From NCBI GenBank assembly GCA_022570795.1, contig JAKUDP010000013.1, positions 1,504,524 to 1,568,523 on the forward strand: a stretch of 64,000 bases of DNA. Reading direction: 5' to 3'. This DNA comes from Sphaerulina vaccinii (lineage: Eukaryota; Ascomycota; Dothideomycetes; Mycosphaerellales; Mycosphaerellaceae). Within the stretch, counting starts at the first letter, position 1. The number at the start of each line of letters is the position of its first letter. Of this stretch, positions 1-10,131 are shown piece after piece. A program made the translations under genes and the position numbers. Below the pieces are notes generated by a model, which worked only from the letters and a program-made list of their open reading frames with translations, was not told the origin of the DNA and made no database searches.

Positions 1-2
1 GC

Positions 3-464
3 CTTCACTTGTTGATCAAATTCGATCGCCTGCAGACAACCTTCGCGGATTGGCTCAATACGCTGAGAGCCAACACTCCAGGACCTCTGTACTGGCCAAG
101 CAGCCGGCCGACGACCTTCGCAACAACTCTAGACCACGAATGTTCGCCGAAGTACATGGACGACTTTCACCAGATCCGCTTCAGCTACGGCACCATAGCC
201 GGGCTCCTGGTTCAGCTGTGGGCATTCCAGCTTGAACTACTCATGACTTCGATCGACCTCCGGCGCACAATTCTGCAGTATTCTACATCGGCATTTGTCC
301 AAGTCATGATATCTGGAGTATTACAAGAAGAGCTCACGGAAGCGGATGAGAAGGCTCGTCTGATCTTAGAGGCCCAAATCTATCTTGAGAGCTGTCTCGA
401 AGGATTCATTTGTCTGCAACTGCCTCTGAGATCTGCTACCAGATACTTTCAACGATCGTTATGA
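3..464 (+). CDS. 3' part of a possible fungal transcription-factor-like protein (partial)
   Basis: The frame is open from the left edge to a TGA at 462-464, giving about 153 residues of a protein whose start lies outside the window. The text (PGPLYWPSS near the start, long helical stretches such as EADEKARLILEAQIYLE near the end) resembles the C-terminal all-helical region of fungal Zn2Cys6 regulators, but the zinc cluster would be upstream and cannot be seen. It converges with the isochorismatase-like gene, whose stop lies 67 bases further on. A last intron near 440-460 is possible and would change the C-terminus. The family assignment is a weak inference from composition and local motifs; that the frame is coding is more secure than its function. 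Confidence 0.4.
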   Translation, partial: LHLLIKFDRLQTTFADWLNTLRANTPGPLYWPSSRPTTFATTLDHECSPKYMDDFHQIRFSYGTIAGLLVQLWAFQLELLMTSIDLRRTILQYSTSAFVQVMISGVLQEELTEADEKARLILEAQIYLESCLEGFICLQLPLRSATRYFQRSL

Positions 465-530
465 ACCCATCTTCAACCAAATTGTGGCATGAGGATCCTG
501 CAGACCAAGCACTTTAGGTCCTTACGAAGC

Positions 531-1259
531 TTACGCGACCGAATTACTCCACTCATCAACTGTAACCACTTCATTCGCGAACAGCGGCCAGATCATCTTC
601 GCGCACATCTCTTTCGCTTCATGTGAGAAGCCGGCAGTACAGTCGTGCCTAGATAATGGTCAGCCCACATTTCGCATCACGGACTCGGAAGCAAAGACTC
701 ACAGCATTGTCAAAGCATATCCACTGCCCAACACATTCCTCATCAGCAATGTCTCCACTAAGCTCAATACGACGAAAGGATCAACTCACTGCTCATAAGC
801 ATATCGACTAGTCGACTCCAAACAAGTATTAGCCACCAAGCCCGCCATAACCACATGCCGAATACCTCTCTGCCTGAACTGATAATCCAAATCCGAATTC
901 TGAAAAGAACTACTATTCCAATGCTTGCTAACAACCACATCGCCATTCTCCAAATCAGGAGCCATACCTTCGAAGAACTCTGTATTCCACGTTCCTTCTT
1001 CAAAGACCAATTTCTCTTTGATTCCCTGGAGAGAGGAATTGAGCATTTTCCAATCCTGCATGACATACTTGTGGCTTTGTTGGTGCATACAGTAATATAT
1101 CGGAATCTTTCGAGAGCGGGCGAAGGCGATGAGCTTGAGGATGTTGGCGATTGTGTTGGATTTAGCGAGACTATCGCTGATCATTGGGTAGAGTTTGCCG
1201 TTGGCGTGGAGAAACTCGTTGTATGGGTCGATTAGGATGATTGCGGTTGGGCCGTCCAT
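531..1259 (-). CDS. Isochorismatase-like cysteine hydrolase, three exons
   Basis: Exons on the minus strand are 1259-790, 723-703 and 648-531; introns (789-724 and 702-649) have GTGAGT donors, GCTGAY-like branch sites and CAG/TAG acceptors. The spliced product is 202 residues, the usual length for the family. The catalytic triad is visible: Asp11 in LIDPYNEF, Lys112 in VVVSKHWNSS and Cys146 in VANTCLEST. After the second exon the frame reads HDCTAGFSHEAKEM, the conserved segment after the nucleophile, which confirms both junctions. The family hydrolyses amides or vinyl ethers; here the substrate is unknown, and a nicotinamidase or ureidoacrylate-hydrolase type of activity are alternatives. 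The ATG at 1259 was chosen because IILIDPYNEF follows directly, as in relatives; the frame is open further upstream to 1460 but lacks similarity there. Confidence 0.85.
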
Positions 1260-2003
1260 ACTGGTTGCCTGTAATGGTGCGATGGGTATGGTATGAGATA
1301 TGCTTGGTGCTGGGTGTTGTTTGCTGGTTTGATGGTAAGCTACTGGGACAAGGGCGGGAAGCAAGGTCTTTATACATGGCTTCATACCTTCAACTCGCAC
1401 ATCGTTGTGTTCCACCAAGCTGCTTACAATACCATCATACGGAGCGCTCGTCCTTCCCAATCTGGTTAGCCTTGATCAGTCATACTGGAATCAGTGTTCC
1501 GGTTGCGCCTCTAAGACGAAGACATGGTCTCCAATTCTACACTATGCTCGTTATGGCAGGACGAGCGCCAGTCATGATCATGCAATACTTGCTGTCGCGA
1601 TGGTGACCCACTCGCCTCTCCAGCGCTATTCGAATCGATGCAACACCTGCATTCCAGCGCTTGCTAAGTGGTCTAGTGCTCGAGTTGATGGCAGAGCTAA
1701 TGCTGGATGTGGGTGCACTTGGAATCAAAGCGAGTTCATTGCCAGGAAAGAGGAATGGGAGCTCCAGATGTTGAAGACACCATAAATGTCTATTTGCAAC
1801 ACAATGCTCCACTCCAAGTAACTATGCTAGTCAAGCGTCTGGGTCGGATTCTATGCTTTCTGTCTCAAGCTCTTGTCTTTGGTCGGATATCATCGTAAGT
1901 CATCATCAGCATCATCATCGCAGCCACCCACAACCATGCCTTTGCACCTCCAAACATTACCAGCTTTTCCCATCCATGTCCATCATGCAGAGTGAGGATG
2001 CAT
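1260..2003. other. Intergenic, no supported gene
   Basis: Holds the promoter of the isochorismatase-like gene and the 3' flank of the secreted-protein gene. Several reading frames of 60 to 126 codons cross it on both strands but none shows a domain, a credible start or splice signals. Confidence 0.5.
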
Positions 2004-2530
2004 CTAGCAACCCCAGCCTTGGAAGCACCAGTTGTTGCCGCGGTTGTACCACTGGTTCTGTTGTGGCCAGTAAGTCTGCCACTGCGAGTTGTATTGCTGG
2101 TAGTAGTACTGGAGGTACCAGATGTACCAGAGCTGAGCGTCCCAGCCCTGGTTCCAGTTGTTGACACCATAGAAGTTTGTCTGCCACGCCTGTTGTGGCC
2201 AGTTGTTTTGGGCGAAAGTCAGCTGTTGCTGGTTTGGCACATGCCAAGCTTGAGCGTTAGCCCAGTTGTGAGCTTCTTGCTGAATTTGAGTGAGTTGCTC
2301 GGCCTGGATAGCTTGCTCGGCGCGAGCCTCGACTGGCTTTGGAGCAGCAGCTGGCTGGGCGACTGGAGCAGCTTCACGAGCTACGAGGCCATTGTCCTGT
2401 AATGTGTTAGACTCAATTGCGGATGTTTGAAGTGAATGATGCTCACCTGAACTGGGACTGGAAGTGGGCCAGCGATTGCGCTGCCGACCGACAAAGCGGC
2501 AATGGAAGCGGCGATGAACTTGAACTGCAT
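2004..2530 (-). CDS. Small secreted Trp/Gln/Asn/Tyr-rich protein, two exons
   Basis: Exon 1 is 2530-2447 and exon 2 is 2396-2004, with a 50-nt intron (GTGAGC...TTACAG). The product is 158 residues. It begins MQFKFIAASIAALSVGSAIA, a clear signal peptide, then GPLPVPVQDNG and a proline/alanine-rich segment, a short Gln/Glu-rich helix-like stretch, and then about 70 residues made almost only of W, Q, N, Y and G (about 13 tryptophans in roughly 90 residues), ending NWCFQGWGC with the only two cysteines. A TATAAG motif lies upstream near 2670. I recognise no family. The spliced frame, signal peptide and consistent composition support a real gene; an effector-like or cell-wall-associated role would be speculation. 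Confidence 0.75.
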
Positions 2531-5128
2531 ATCTGGTGAGGATTGGAGGTTGTTGTGTGGGTGTGGTTGTGGAGTGGATGATGGGATACTGCGAAGCTGA
2601 TGGGGCTGCTTGAGTTGGTTGGAGTTGTTGTTGTGCTGATGATGCCCTTTTCGACGGAAGAGATGGTCTTACTTATACCTTCTCGACTTGAGCCCTCAAC
2701 CTGCAAACTGTGTCTTTTCCTTCTCCGTACACTCTGCTTGAAGAGGCGGAGTGTCGTCGCCTGCCATCTTTGGTAACATGAGCAGGGTATGAGCTCTGGG
2801 CAATACTAACGTGCTTGAGGCATAGACTGGGCTTCTCCGGTTCCAAATCCGCGAGCAGGCAGTACACCCTGTCCGACCATCGCCGCAACAGCTGAGGTGT
2901 CAACATAACCTGGTGTTCTCTTCAGACCGACAGCTCATATGACGTATGAATGTGCTTCACGAGGTAGGTGTCTGTAGGCTGGGACTGCGAATGCGAAGCC
3001 TGTAAGAAACCTTCTGGAAGCGCCAGGGGTTCCATAGGTAGGTGTGCATGTGCTGGCGGAAGCTCCCAGCGCCGAGCAGGCCGTCGCACAGACATTGAGA
3101 GAGTAAGCCAGCCATAGCTTCCTCGTTGACCTCGTGGCATATAGCAGGAATAGCATTAGTCAACATGGTCTTGCTAGCAACCCGGCTCGGCGACTGATCC
3201 GATAACGTAACAGCATGGAAGAATCCAGAGAGCCGCGCCTTTGACGCGTTGTCGTGTATGCGGTGTTCATGCTATGGCTGGGCTTCCCAAGAGCCCGTGC
3301 AATATCTTGACAACAGGTGCCCAGTGTCCATACGAGAACAACAGTTTCTACCATCTGCATTGTATAACACTTGGATCTCGCTGCTGTTGATCTGCTTGAT
3401 CGTAGGTCCAAATAACGCCTCAGTGCATTGCGCTTTGTAAGATGTACCGTGTAGCAGACCTTATGCAAGATTCGGGAAGATCGTGAAGCCGGCCAGTAAG
3501 CCGCAAGAAACGCTGTAGCGATCTGTGAAGTTCGTTTAAGGTTTTCGTTGACAAGGTGTCAAACCTGGACGTCAGATCTGGGCACCAGGGTTTGGCATGG
3601 CTTAGTGGTTGGCTGCTCTGGATTCAGGCACATGGAGACCGGGGTCGCCTGTGACAATTCGTGGGCTTCTTCGCAGACTCGGACTTGCTCATGTGTGGCC
3701 ACATGGCACGCGGCTGCTTGCACATTGTGAAAATATGTGTTTCAGTACACTCGGGTGTCACAGATTGACCCTGTTTCGTACATGCAGCTGTTTAAGAATA
3801 GTTCTCAATCTTCCTTGGGCTTCCGTTAGCCATGTGAACCCCATACTTCGATGATGAGTGAGGCGCTGTTATGGGCCGAGCTGATCTTGTCTAAGTCTTG
3901 GCTTATGCTGCTGCCCTTTCCGTTCACCAGACGAGGATATGGGCTGAGGATGTGCCACGTGCCGGAATGAAGCGAAGCCAAGGCGGAAGTTGTGCCAGAA
4001 ACACATCCATACTGTATGCATGGATATGTGGCCAATTGGCGGACAGTCACGGCTGTGTTATGCACGAGTCTCTGAGTCTTCAGGCACACTGTGGTGACGT
4101 TACCGCTAGTCGCCCTTAGCCGGAAGTGAGCGGTGGCAAGATCCTAGCACTTTGATCGCCTAGTCGCTGGGTTGTGGTAACAAGATCTGTGGTGTAGAGA
4201 GCTCTACCTTGCACTGGACCCAGTGATCGGGTTCGGCTGAATAGTGATACCACGGAGGACATAGCTCTCCAGTCGACACCGGCCCGTTGTCACTTGAGTG
4301 ACGATGCTGACAGTACAGCGAGGTGACCGACCTTCCCAAGTATACCAAGTCTAGCTGGATCCTTCTAGAATCTGGACGCTATTCCGAGCAGTTCCATACC
4401 AGAGATCCAAGTCCATCGCCCGCCTCGCACAAGAAACGTGCAACTGCTTCAAGCTTTCATGCATTGCAGACAGGTCAGCCACTCGCTGCAAGCCACGAGT
4501 CCACAATACGAAACGTGCATTTTGGTAATCAAGCCATCGTTCGTCGTTCTCAGCCTTCAATCGCCGCCGAACTGGAGGGGCAGTAATGCAATTCGGACAC
4601 CTTCGCCAGCGCTCGAAGTCTCGCGTACAGTTTCATAGCAGAAGACACGATGACCTGCTCACTAGCGCTCGTGGCAGGGACAACCGAACCTTGTGATGGA
4701 AAGTGGGAGACAGCACCAGCGGCTGGCCATCCTCGTCTCCCTCGAGATCACAAATCAGTGCAGCCCAAAGTCCTCATCGAACCACTTCCTGACCCCGCAG
4801 AATTTCTGTCCAGAGTATCTAATCAGCGCGCGGGTTCAAGTAAACCCCAATCGACTCTGACACTTCAGGAAAGCGGTGCGAAGTCCAGCCCGAGCCTCGC
4901 ATCAGACCCACTAAGCGCGAGAACGGACTTCAAAGCGTACGCCCAGCCGCAGTAAGTCGGATCATTACGCAGTTTTGATGCGCAACTTGCGGCCAGAAGT
5001 GGTAACATGACGAGTACGAACACGGAAGAGATCAGAGTCCACTTTCAATTGATACTCAGGTGATCATGATCCTGCTGTTGCTGTTCCAGTGCGACATCTC
5101 CTTCTCTTCATCGCTGCATTTCTTCTCA
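2531..5128. other. 2.6-kb stretch without a supportable gene
   Basis: The part next to 2530 is the promoter of the Trp-rich secreted-protein gene. The remainder is of normal composition, not AT-rich, and has only short overlapping frames of fewer than about 105 codons with no domain or signal peptide. I see no tRNA, repeat or transposon remnant. A non-coding transcript or a multi-exon gene with very short exons cannot be excluded by eye. Confidence 0.5.
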
Positions 5129-6703
5129 TCAATCGTCGTCCTTCCTTCCCTCAAAAGCAGAACTGTTTCCATTGTAGAACTCAGGATTCTTGTCCTTCTC
5201 CCTCTCGTCCTCAGCCCGCTGGTCAGCTAGGGTCTTCATTTTCACTCTCGCAGATCCAATCGACTCCACGGATCCGTCCAAATGTGAAGGACCACCTTCG
5301 TCGTCCGTGTTGGTTGCCAACGAGTCTGTAGACGCTGAGGCAGCAGGTCCACTCAGCCCAGGCACATATGAAAGTGCGGACCCAAGAACACTCGATGCAC
5401 CGTTTGCAAGGGCATACGTGTAGTGTAAGGCGCTGCTCATGTATCCACGGCCGGCGTTACCGGTATAAGCTTCTGTATAGCCTGCAACGGGAACGAGCAC
5501 CAAAGTTGCGTTTGGCGTCAGGCCCAGATCTGAGAGTGTCTGATGCTCTTCGCTAACTTCAATACTCCGACTAGGCTTCGGTGCGATGATCTGCTTGAAA
5601 GTGAAAGGTATATCGGCCGCATTCTCTGCAGTTGCCGTGGTTTTGATCCAGCTACGGACTTCTTTGTCGAGCGTAGCGGAGGGTTCGAAGCGACCTTTGA
5701 TACTCGTTCCGTCGAAGAGTCTGATTTGAAGACTGCACATCCCTCCTGCACCTGTGCGACGTCTACTCGCTGCGTCTATTGATGTGGGAAGGCGAGATTC
5801 TGACACTGATTCGGCAGCAGGACGTTGAGAGCGGGCTTTTCGTTCCTGTTTGTCTGCTTCAATTTGTGCTAGAATTCGTTTGCGGTCTTTCTTCGCTTCA
5901 TCTTTGCGGATCTTCTGCTGAGTGATCCAGTCACGACGCGCAGCTGCCTTGGACTTTTCGGTTTCTGTCTCTTCGCTAGCTCGACCTTTGCCTTTGTCTT
6001 TGCTGCGAGCTAGAGCTGCGGCTTCTTCTCTCTTGCGAGCGTTCGCACGTGCCGTACGTTCTGCTTTCTCTGCTGCTGCACGTCTGGTAGCTTCTACTTC
6101 GTGTCGTTGAGCGCGATCTGGGAAGAGGGATGACATGTCTGGACTGGACGTAGCTGGGGTTGCATCGGTTGTGCTATCTGACGAGCTCGGTGTTGCTGGC
6201 TGTTGAGTTTCTGATCGTGTAGGCGGCAATGCTGAGCTTGACGCTTCAGGCTCTCGTGCGCCTGTCGTCGCCGATTGTGGAGCCTCTGATGTCGCGGGCT
6301 CTGCTCCTGCTGTGGATGCACTCTGCGCCTGTCTCTGTGCTAGCCGATTGTACATCTCGCTCAGGCCTAGAGCTTCATTGAGCCGCGTCGTGAAGTCCTC
6401 CTGACTGACACCACTCTCAATCTTCTCCAGCACTCTGCCCTTGTCTATTATCACCAGTGTTGGGCTAGTCGTGATGGGGCAGAAGTGACCAAGGAAGCCA
6501 GCCTCTGCACTGCCATACTCCAGCTTTAACATGACCGCTTTCTCAGCCCATAATATTACTGGCGCCGGGCGACTATTGGTGCTTAGCCACTGCTCCTCCC
6601 AGACGCGACTCTCTTCGTTGTCAGATCGGACGAAGCAGGCTACGAGCTTCTGCTCTGTGAGAGCTTTGGCGATACCGCTCTGGAGATCGCCTTCGTGGAA
6701 CAT
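5129..6703 (-). CDS. UBX-domain protein with N-terminal thioredoxin-like (UAS-type) domain; Cdc48/p97 adaptor
   Basis: A single exon of 524 residues. Residues 1-130 (MFHEGDLQSGIAKAL, then a CFVRSDNEESRVWEEQWLS core) resemble the thioredoxin-fold domain found at the start of erasin/UBXN4-like proteins. A Ser/Pro-rich linker follows, then a highly charged KR/E coiled coil at about 230-320, and a UBX domain at about 330-410 (SLQIRLFDGTSIKGRFEP ... LSDLGLTPNATLVLVP). A hydrophobic segment, YALANGASSVLGSALSYVPG, follows, as in ER-anchored UBXN4 proteins. Family knowledge: UBX domains bind Cdc48/p97 and these proteins assist ER-associated degradation. The frame is open upstream of the chosen ATG at 6703, but family N-termini start at MFHEGDLQSGI-like sequence, so this start is preferred. 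Confidence 0.88.
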   Translation of the reverse strand: MFHEGDLQSGIAKALTEQKLVACFVRSDNEESRVWEEQWLSTNSRPAPVILWAEKAVMLKLEYGSAEAGFLGHFCPITTSPTLVIIDKGRVLEKIESGVSQEDFTTRLNEALGLSEMYNRLAQRQAQSASTAGAEPATSEAPQSATTGAREPEASSSALPPTRSETQQPATPSSSDSTTDATPATSSPDMSSLFPDRAQRHEVEATRRAAAEKAERTARANARKREEAAALARSKDKGKGRASEETETEKSKAAARRDWITQQKIRKDEAKKDRKRILAQIEADKQERKARSQRPAAESVSESRLPTSIDAASRRRTGAGGMCSLQIRLFDGTSIKGRFEPSATLDKEVRSWIKTTATAENAADIPFTFKQIIAPKPSRSIEVSEEHQTLSDLGLTPNATLVLVPVAGYTEAYTGNAGRGYMSSALHYTYALANGASSVLGSALSYVPGLSGPAASASTDSLATNTDDEGGPSHLDGSVESIGSARVKMKTLADQRAEDEREKDKNPEFYNGNSSAFEGRKDDD

Positions 6704-7429
6704 GGCGCGTGATCGTGATCGACTAGGTGGTAAGGCGGGAATAGATAGGTATCGAAGGATAGTAGATGTCGATGTTGTCGTGGTCTGGTCTGGTCCTTGC
6801 ATGAGGAGTGCTATGCTATGCTTTACTAAGCGCAAAAGAGGTGAGAACGAGCATCCTTACGATGTGTTGGCTGTGGAAGAGAGTAGAACATTATCAGTGT
6901 CTGCTGGCCGATGGATCGCCAATCCCACTTACGAATAAGACGATCTGGTCGCACGGTTCCTGCAGCTTGATCAGACGAATGTCACTACACTCTGTCACAC
7001 GCAACCGAGGAGACCTTTCTTACGACTCTCTAAGCATACGTGAAAAAGACGCCATCATCACACTTGACATGCTTCACCACCCGCACATGGCTCGGAGATC
7101 ACGTCGCAAGACGGCATGTCAGAAGCCACAGTTGGATATGTTTCACCTGCACGCAATTGACACTTCACCTGTCTCGGCACTATGGATCGCGTACCAGACT
7201 TTCTATGCCGCTCTTCACCACATCTCGGCATCTCCTCAACGCTATGCCTACGCCTCTGATCAGCTATGTGCATTAGCACCACAATACTTTACTGACCTAC
7301 AGCACTACTGCAGTCATGGCAGCGGGGTGGACAGGCAGTGGCCTGGCAGGTGCCTATACTAATGGCTTAGGCAGTCCAGTCGAAGCACTCATACAGCAAT
7401 TCGTGCAAGGGTTCGGAGCATCACCACAG
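6704..7429. promoter_or_regulatory. Divergent intergenic region between UBX-protein and carboxylesterase genes
   Basis: The two genes are transcribed away from each other from this 726-bp interval, so it must hold both promoters. An open frame covers part of it (6808-7362, +) but has no similarity or signal peptide and ends against the esterase start. No specific operator is recognised. Confidence 0.45.
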
Positions 7430-9191
7430 ATGTCGCTACTAAATGGCTTATGTGCTATAGCCGCATTATGCGGCGTCCTGCAGGGTCTTGCACCAGACGT
7501 CACTAATGCTACAGAGCTACCTACCGTGGACCTCGACTATGTCTTGCAGAAGCCAACATTTCTGAATACACAGTACGATGTATAGTAAGTCGTTTCCAAG
7601 CTAAAGAGATCTCGTGCATCAGTACTGATTATCTCCAGCGGTTTCCAAGACATCCGCTACGCAGCCCCTCCCACAGGCAATAACAGATTCCGCGCTCCTC
7701 AGACACCCATCACAAACCGAACTTCGGTCCAGTCCGGTGGCGATGGTCGTGCTTGTGCTCAAGCTTCACCTAAATGGCAAGCGATTCCAGCTCAATTCGT
7801 GTCCAAGTACGATGCTGGTCAAACACAATTCAGTCCTTCCGACTTCCAGAATGGGACCGTGAACACTACCCCCTCGAGCCGGGAAACTGAAGACTGCTTG
7901 TTCCTGGATGTCTATACTCCACGAACTGTTTTCAATAATGCAGGTGAAGGCGACGGAGCGCCTGTGATAGTGCAGATCTATGGAGGAGGATTTGTCGCCG
8001 GGGTCAAGGACTTAAATCCTGCTGGGCTGGTAGAGAGGGATCGAGAGACTGGTGCGGAGGGCATTGTTATCGTCAGCCTGAACTATAGATTGGGTGTTTT
8101 GGGGTGGCTTGCAGACGATGCACTCCAGAGTGATGGCGATGCCAATGTCGGCTTGCTTGATCAGCAATTTGCTTTGCAATGGGTGCGGAAGTACATCCAT
8201 AAATTCGGCGGCAATGCCAATAACGGTAAGCTGGTCTCCAGAAGACCAAATCTGAGCGTCCTTACTAATGACATCTCAAGTCACCGTCATCGGCGAGTCA
8301 GCCGGAGGTTCAAGCATAATGCATCAGATCACCTCGTACGGAGGCAAGAATGGCTCACTCGCCTTTCAGAAGGCCATCATCCAGTCTCCGGGCTTCTTCC
8401 CTGTCGACTCATCAACCCAAACAGCTACCACGGCCAGCTCTTTCCTCCAGTATCTCGGCATCTCCAATCTAGCTGAAGCTCGCGCTGCCTCATTCGAGAA
8501 AGTCTACGCCGCCAATGCCCAGCAAGTTGGCGATGCTCCCTACGGCAGTTTCGTCTATGGTCCCGTAGTGGATGGCACTTTCGCCCCTGCTCTGCCAGGC
8601 ATTCTCCTTGCCAATAATCAATTCCACAAAGACATCCAAGTCATGGTCGGACATAACGCAGACGAAGGCATAGGGTTCACATCACCTTACGTCAACTCCG
8701 ATATGACCTTCGCAGAGTTTATTGGAAGCAAGATGTCTCCCAGCAAAGCTACAACTACGAATCTGGAGTACATGGCGAACACACTCTATCCGTCGCAGAG
8801 TTACCCAAACCAGATAACCCGAACTTCCAGCGCCATTGCAGAAATGATTTTCACATGCAATACCTTCTACCTCGACACTGCATTCAACAACCAGACATAC
8901 TCATATCTGTTTGCCGTGCCGCCAGCATATCACGGAAGTGATGTGGCTTTCACATACTATACTGGAGCTACAGCACAGGGGCTACTAGATCCGCAGGTCG
9001 CTGTTGCGTTAGCGATGCAGAAGTACTTCCTCAACTTCGCAAGATCTGGTAACCCGAATGGTGATGGGCTTGCAAAGTGGGAGGAATTTGGTGGTGCAGC
9101 GAATATGTTGGTGTTCAATACGAGTGGTGTAGTCACGAGAACGGATGATACGACGAATGGGAGGTGTAGATTTTGGCAGGAGAACTTGTAG
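7430..9191 (+). CDS. Secreted type-B carboxylesterase/lipase, three exons
   Basis: Exons are 7430-7584, 7639-8225 and 8281-9191, with GTAAGT...CAG and GTAAGC...AAG introns of 54 and 55 nt; the product is 550 residues. Residues 1-20 (MSLLNGLCAIAALCGVLQGL) form a signal peptide, so it is probably secreted. Family landmarks are present in order: GFQDIRYAAPP, EDCLFLDVY, the oxyanion-hole loop IYGGGFVAG, the nucleophile elbow GESAGG (Ser about 254, across the second splice junction), the acid in NADEGIGF and the catalytic His in PPAYHGSDVAF. Another in-frame ATG exists at 7316, but starting at 7430 puts the signal peptide at the N-terminus. It hydrolyses carboxylic esters; the natural substrate (lipid, plant ester or sterol ester) cannot be told from sequence. 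Confidence 0.92.
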
Positions 9192-10131
9192 CCAAGACTC
9201 GCTCTTCGGGTTGCCCGAAACATCTGGAACGACGGTGAGGTATCTAGATCGACATTCTAATCATGCCATTCGATAGATACGATCGATGAATCAATGTATG
9301 GGCATTTGTAGAACGATACACATTGATGGCAGCACTGTATAATATAAAAGTCCGAATTAACGATGTTTCCAGAATTGTTGATGTTTGGGATTGTGTCCAA
9401 GCAATAACTAGGACTTGTCTCCATCTTCGAGACTTGGACAAGAAACATCATGGAGAAAGCTTATGCCCGGCCTCGGAGCGAGTATCACTAACACTTTTCC
9501 CTTGCTTAGGTTGCATCATCGCATTGTTCCATTGAAACCGGTGGCATCGATGGAAGAGTCAAAAGACCGCACAATGGCATGGAGTGTTACACTTCTGGAG
9601 TTGACTGCTTCTGGGACATCTAACGACTCGATCGACAATGTCACATCTTCAGCTGCTAAAGCCATATCGAACAGTAATGAATGCTTGCGGCAACGCTGTT
9701 ATCGCTCGTTCGAACATTCAGATCTGATGATGTATGTGGCTGACTTCTGCAATAGCACCTCGCGAAGACATCGTAGCAAGAGACCCATGCTGGTCATCTT
9801 GTTGAGCACACCAATATAGAGAGTGTTCTTGCTCGTTCACTGTCTTCGATATCATCAAGGAGGAAAAGTTCATCTGTATCCCAAGATCTCGAAGAATGAC
9901 GAATGTGGATCTGCATGGCATCGCTTATCGGCGCTAGACACTTTCGGAGCACTACAGGTCTGTCGATCATGTCCCCAGTGGCACAATACACGTTGTTGAG
10001 CTCTCGGTGAGTTTGTCGTGGCTTCATCAACGAAAAAATGTCGTGGTCGTTCTTCTATCTTCTACTTCCGTATCGTTTCTCACATATGTCTACGTCTCTT
10101 CCTTGCTCAACTATTCAACAATCGATTGACA
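9192..10131. other. Intergenic, no supported gene
   Basis: Holds the 3' flank of the carboxylesterase and the promoter of the MFS transporter. Short frames at 9415-9819 (+) and 9718-10030 (-) have no recognisable features. Confidence 0.5.

Noticed and set aside
1992..2402. 136-codon plus-strand frame rich in Leu/Val/Ser
   Set aside because: It is the antisense shadow of the Trp/Gln-rich secreted protein, whose spliced frame has a signal peptide.
4650..4955. 101-codon open frame in the large gap after the UBX gene
   Set aside because: Begins like a hydrophobic leader but is then low-complexity Ser/Pro without a signal-peptide cleavage context, domain or splice signals.
6808..7362. 184-codon open frame upstream of the carboxylesterase
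   Set aside because: Composition looks random and it overlaps the divergent promoter and the esterase 5' region; no motif found.
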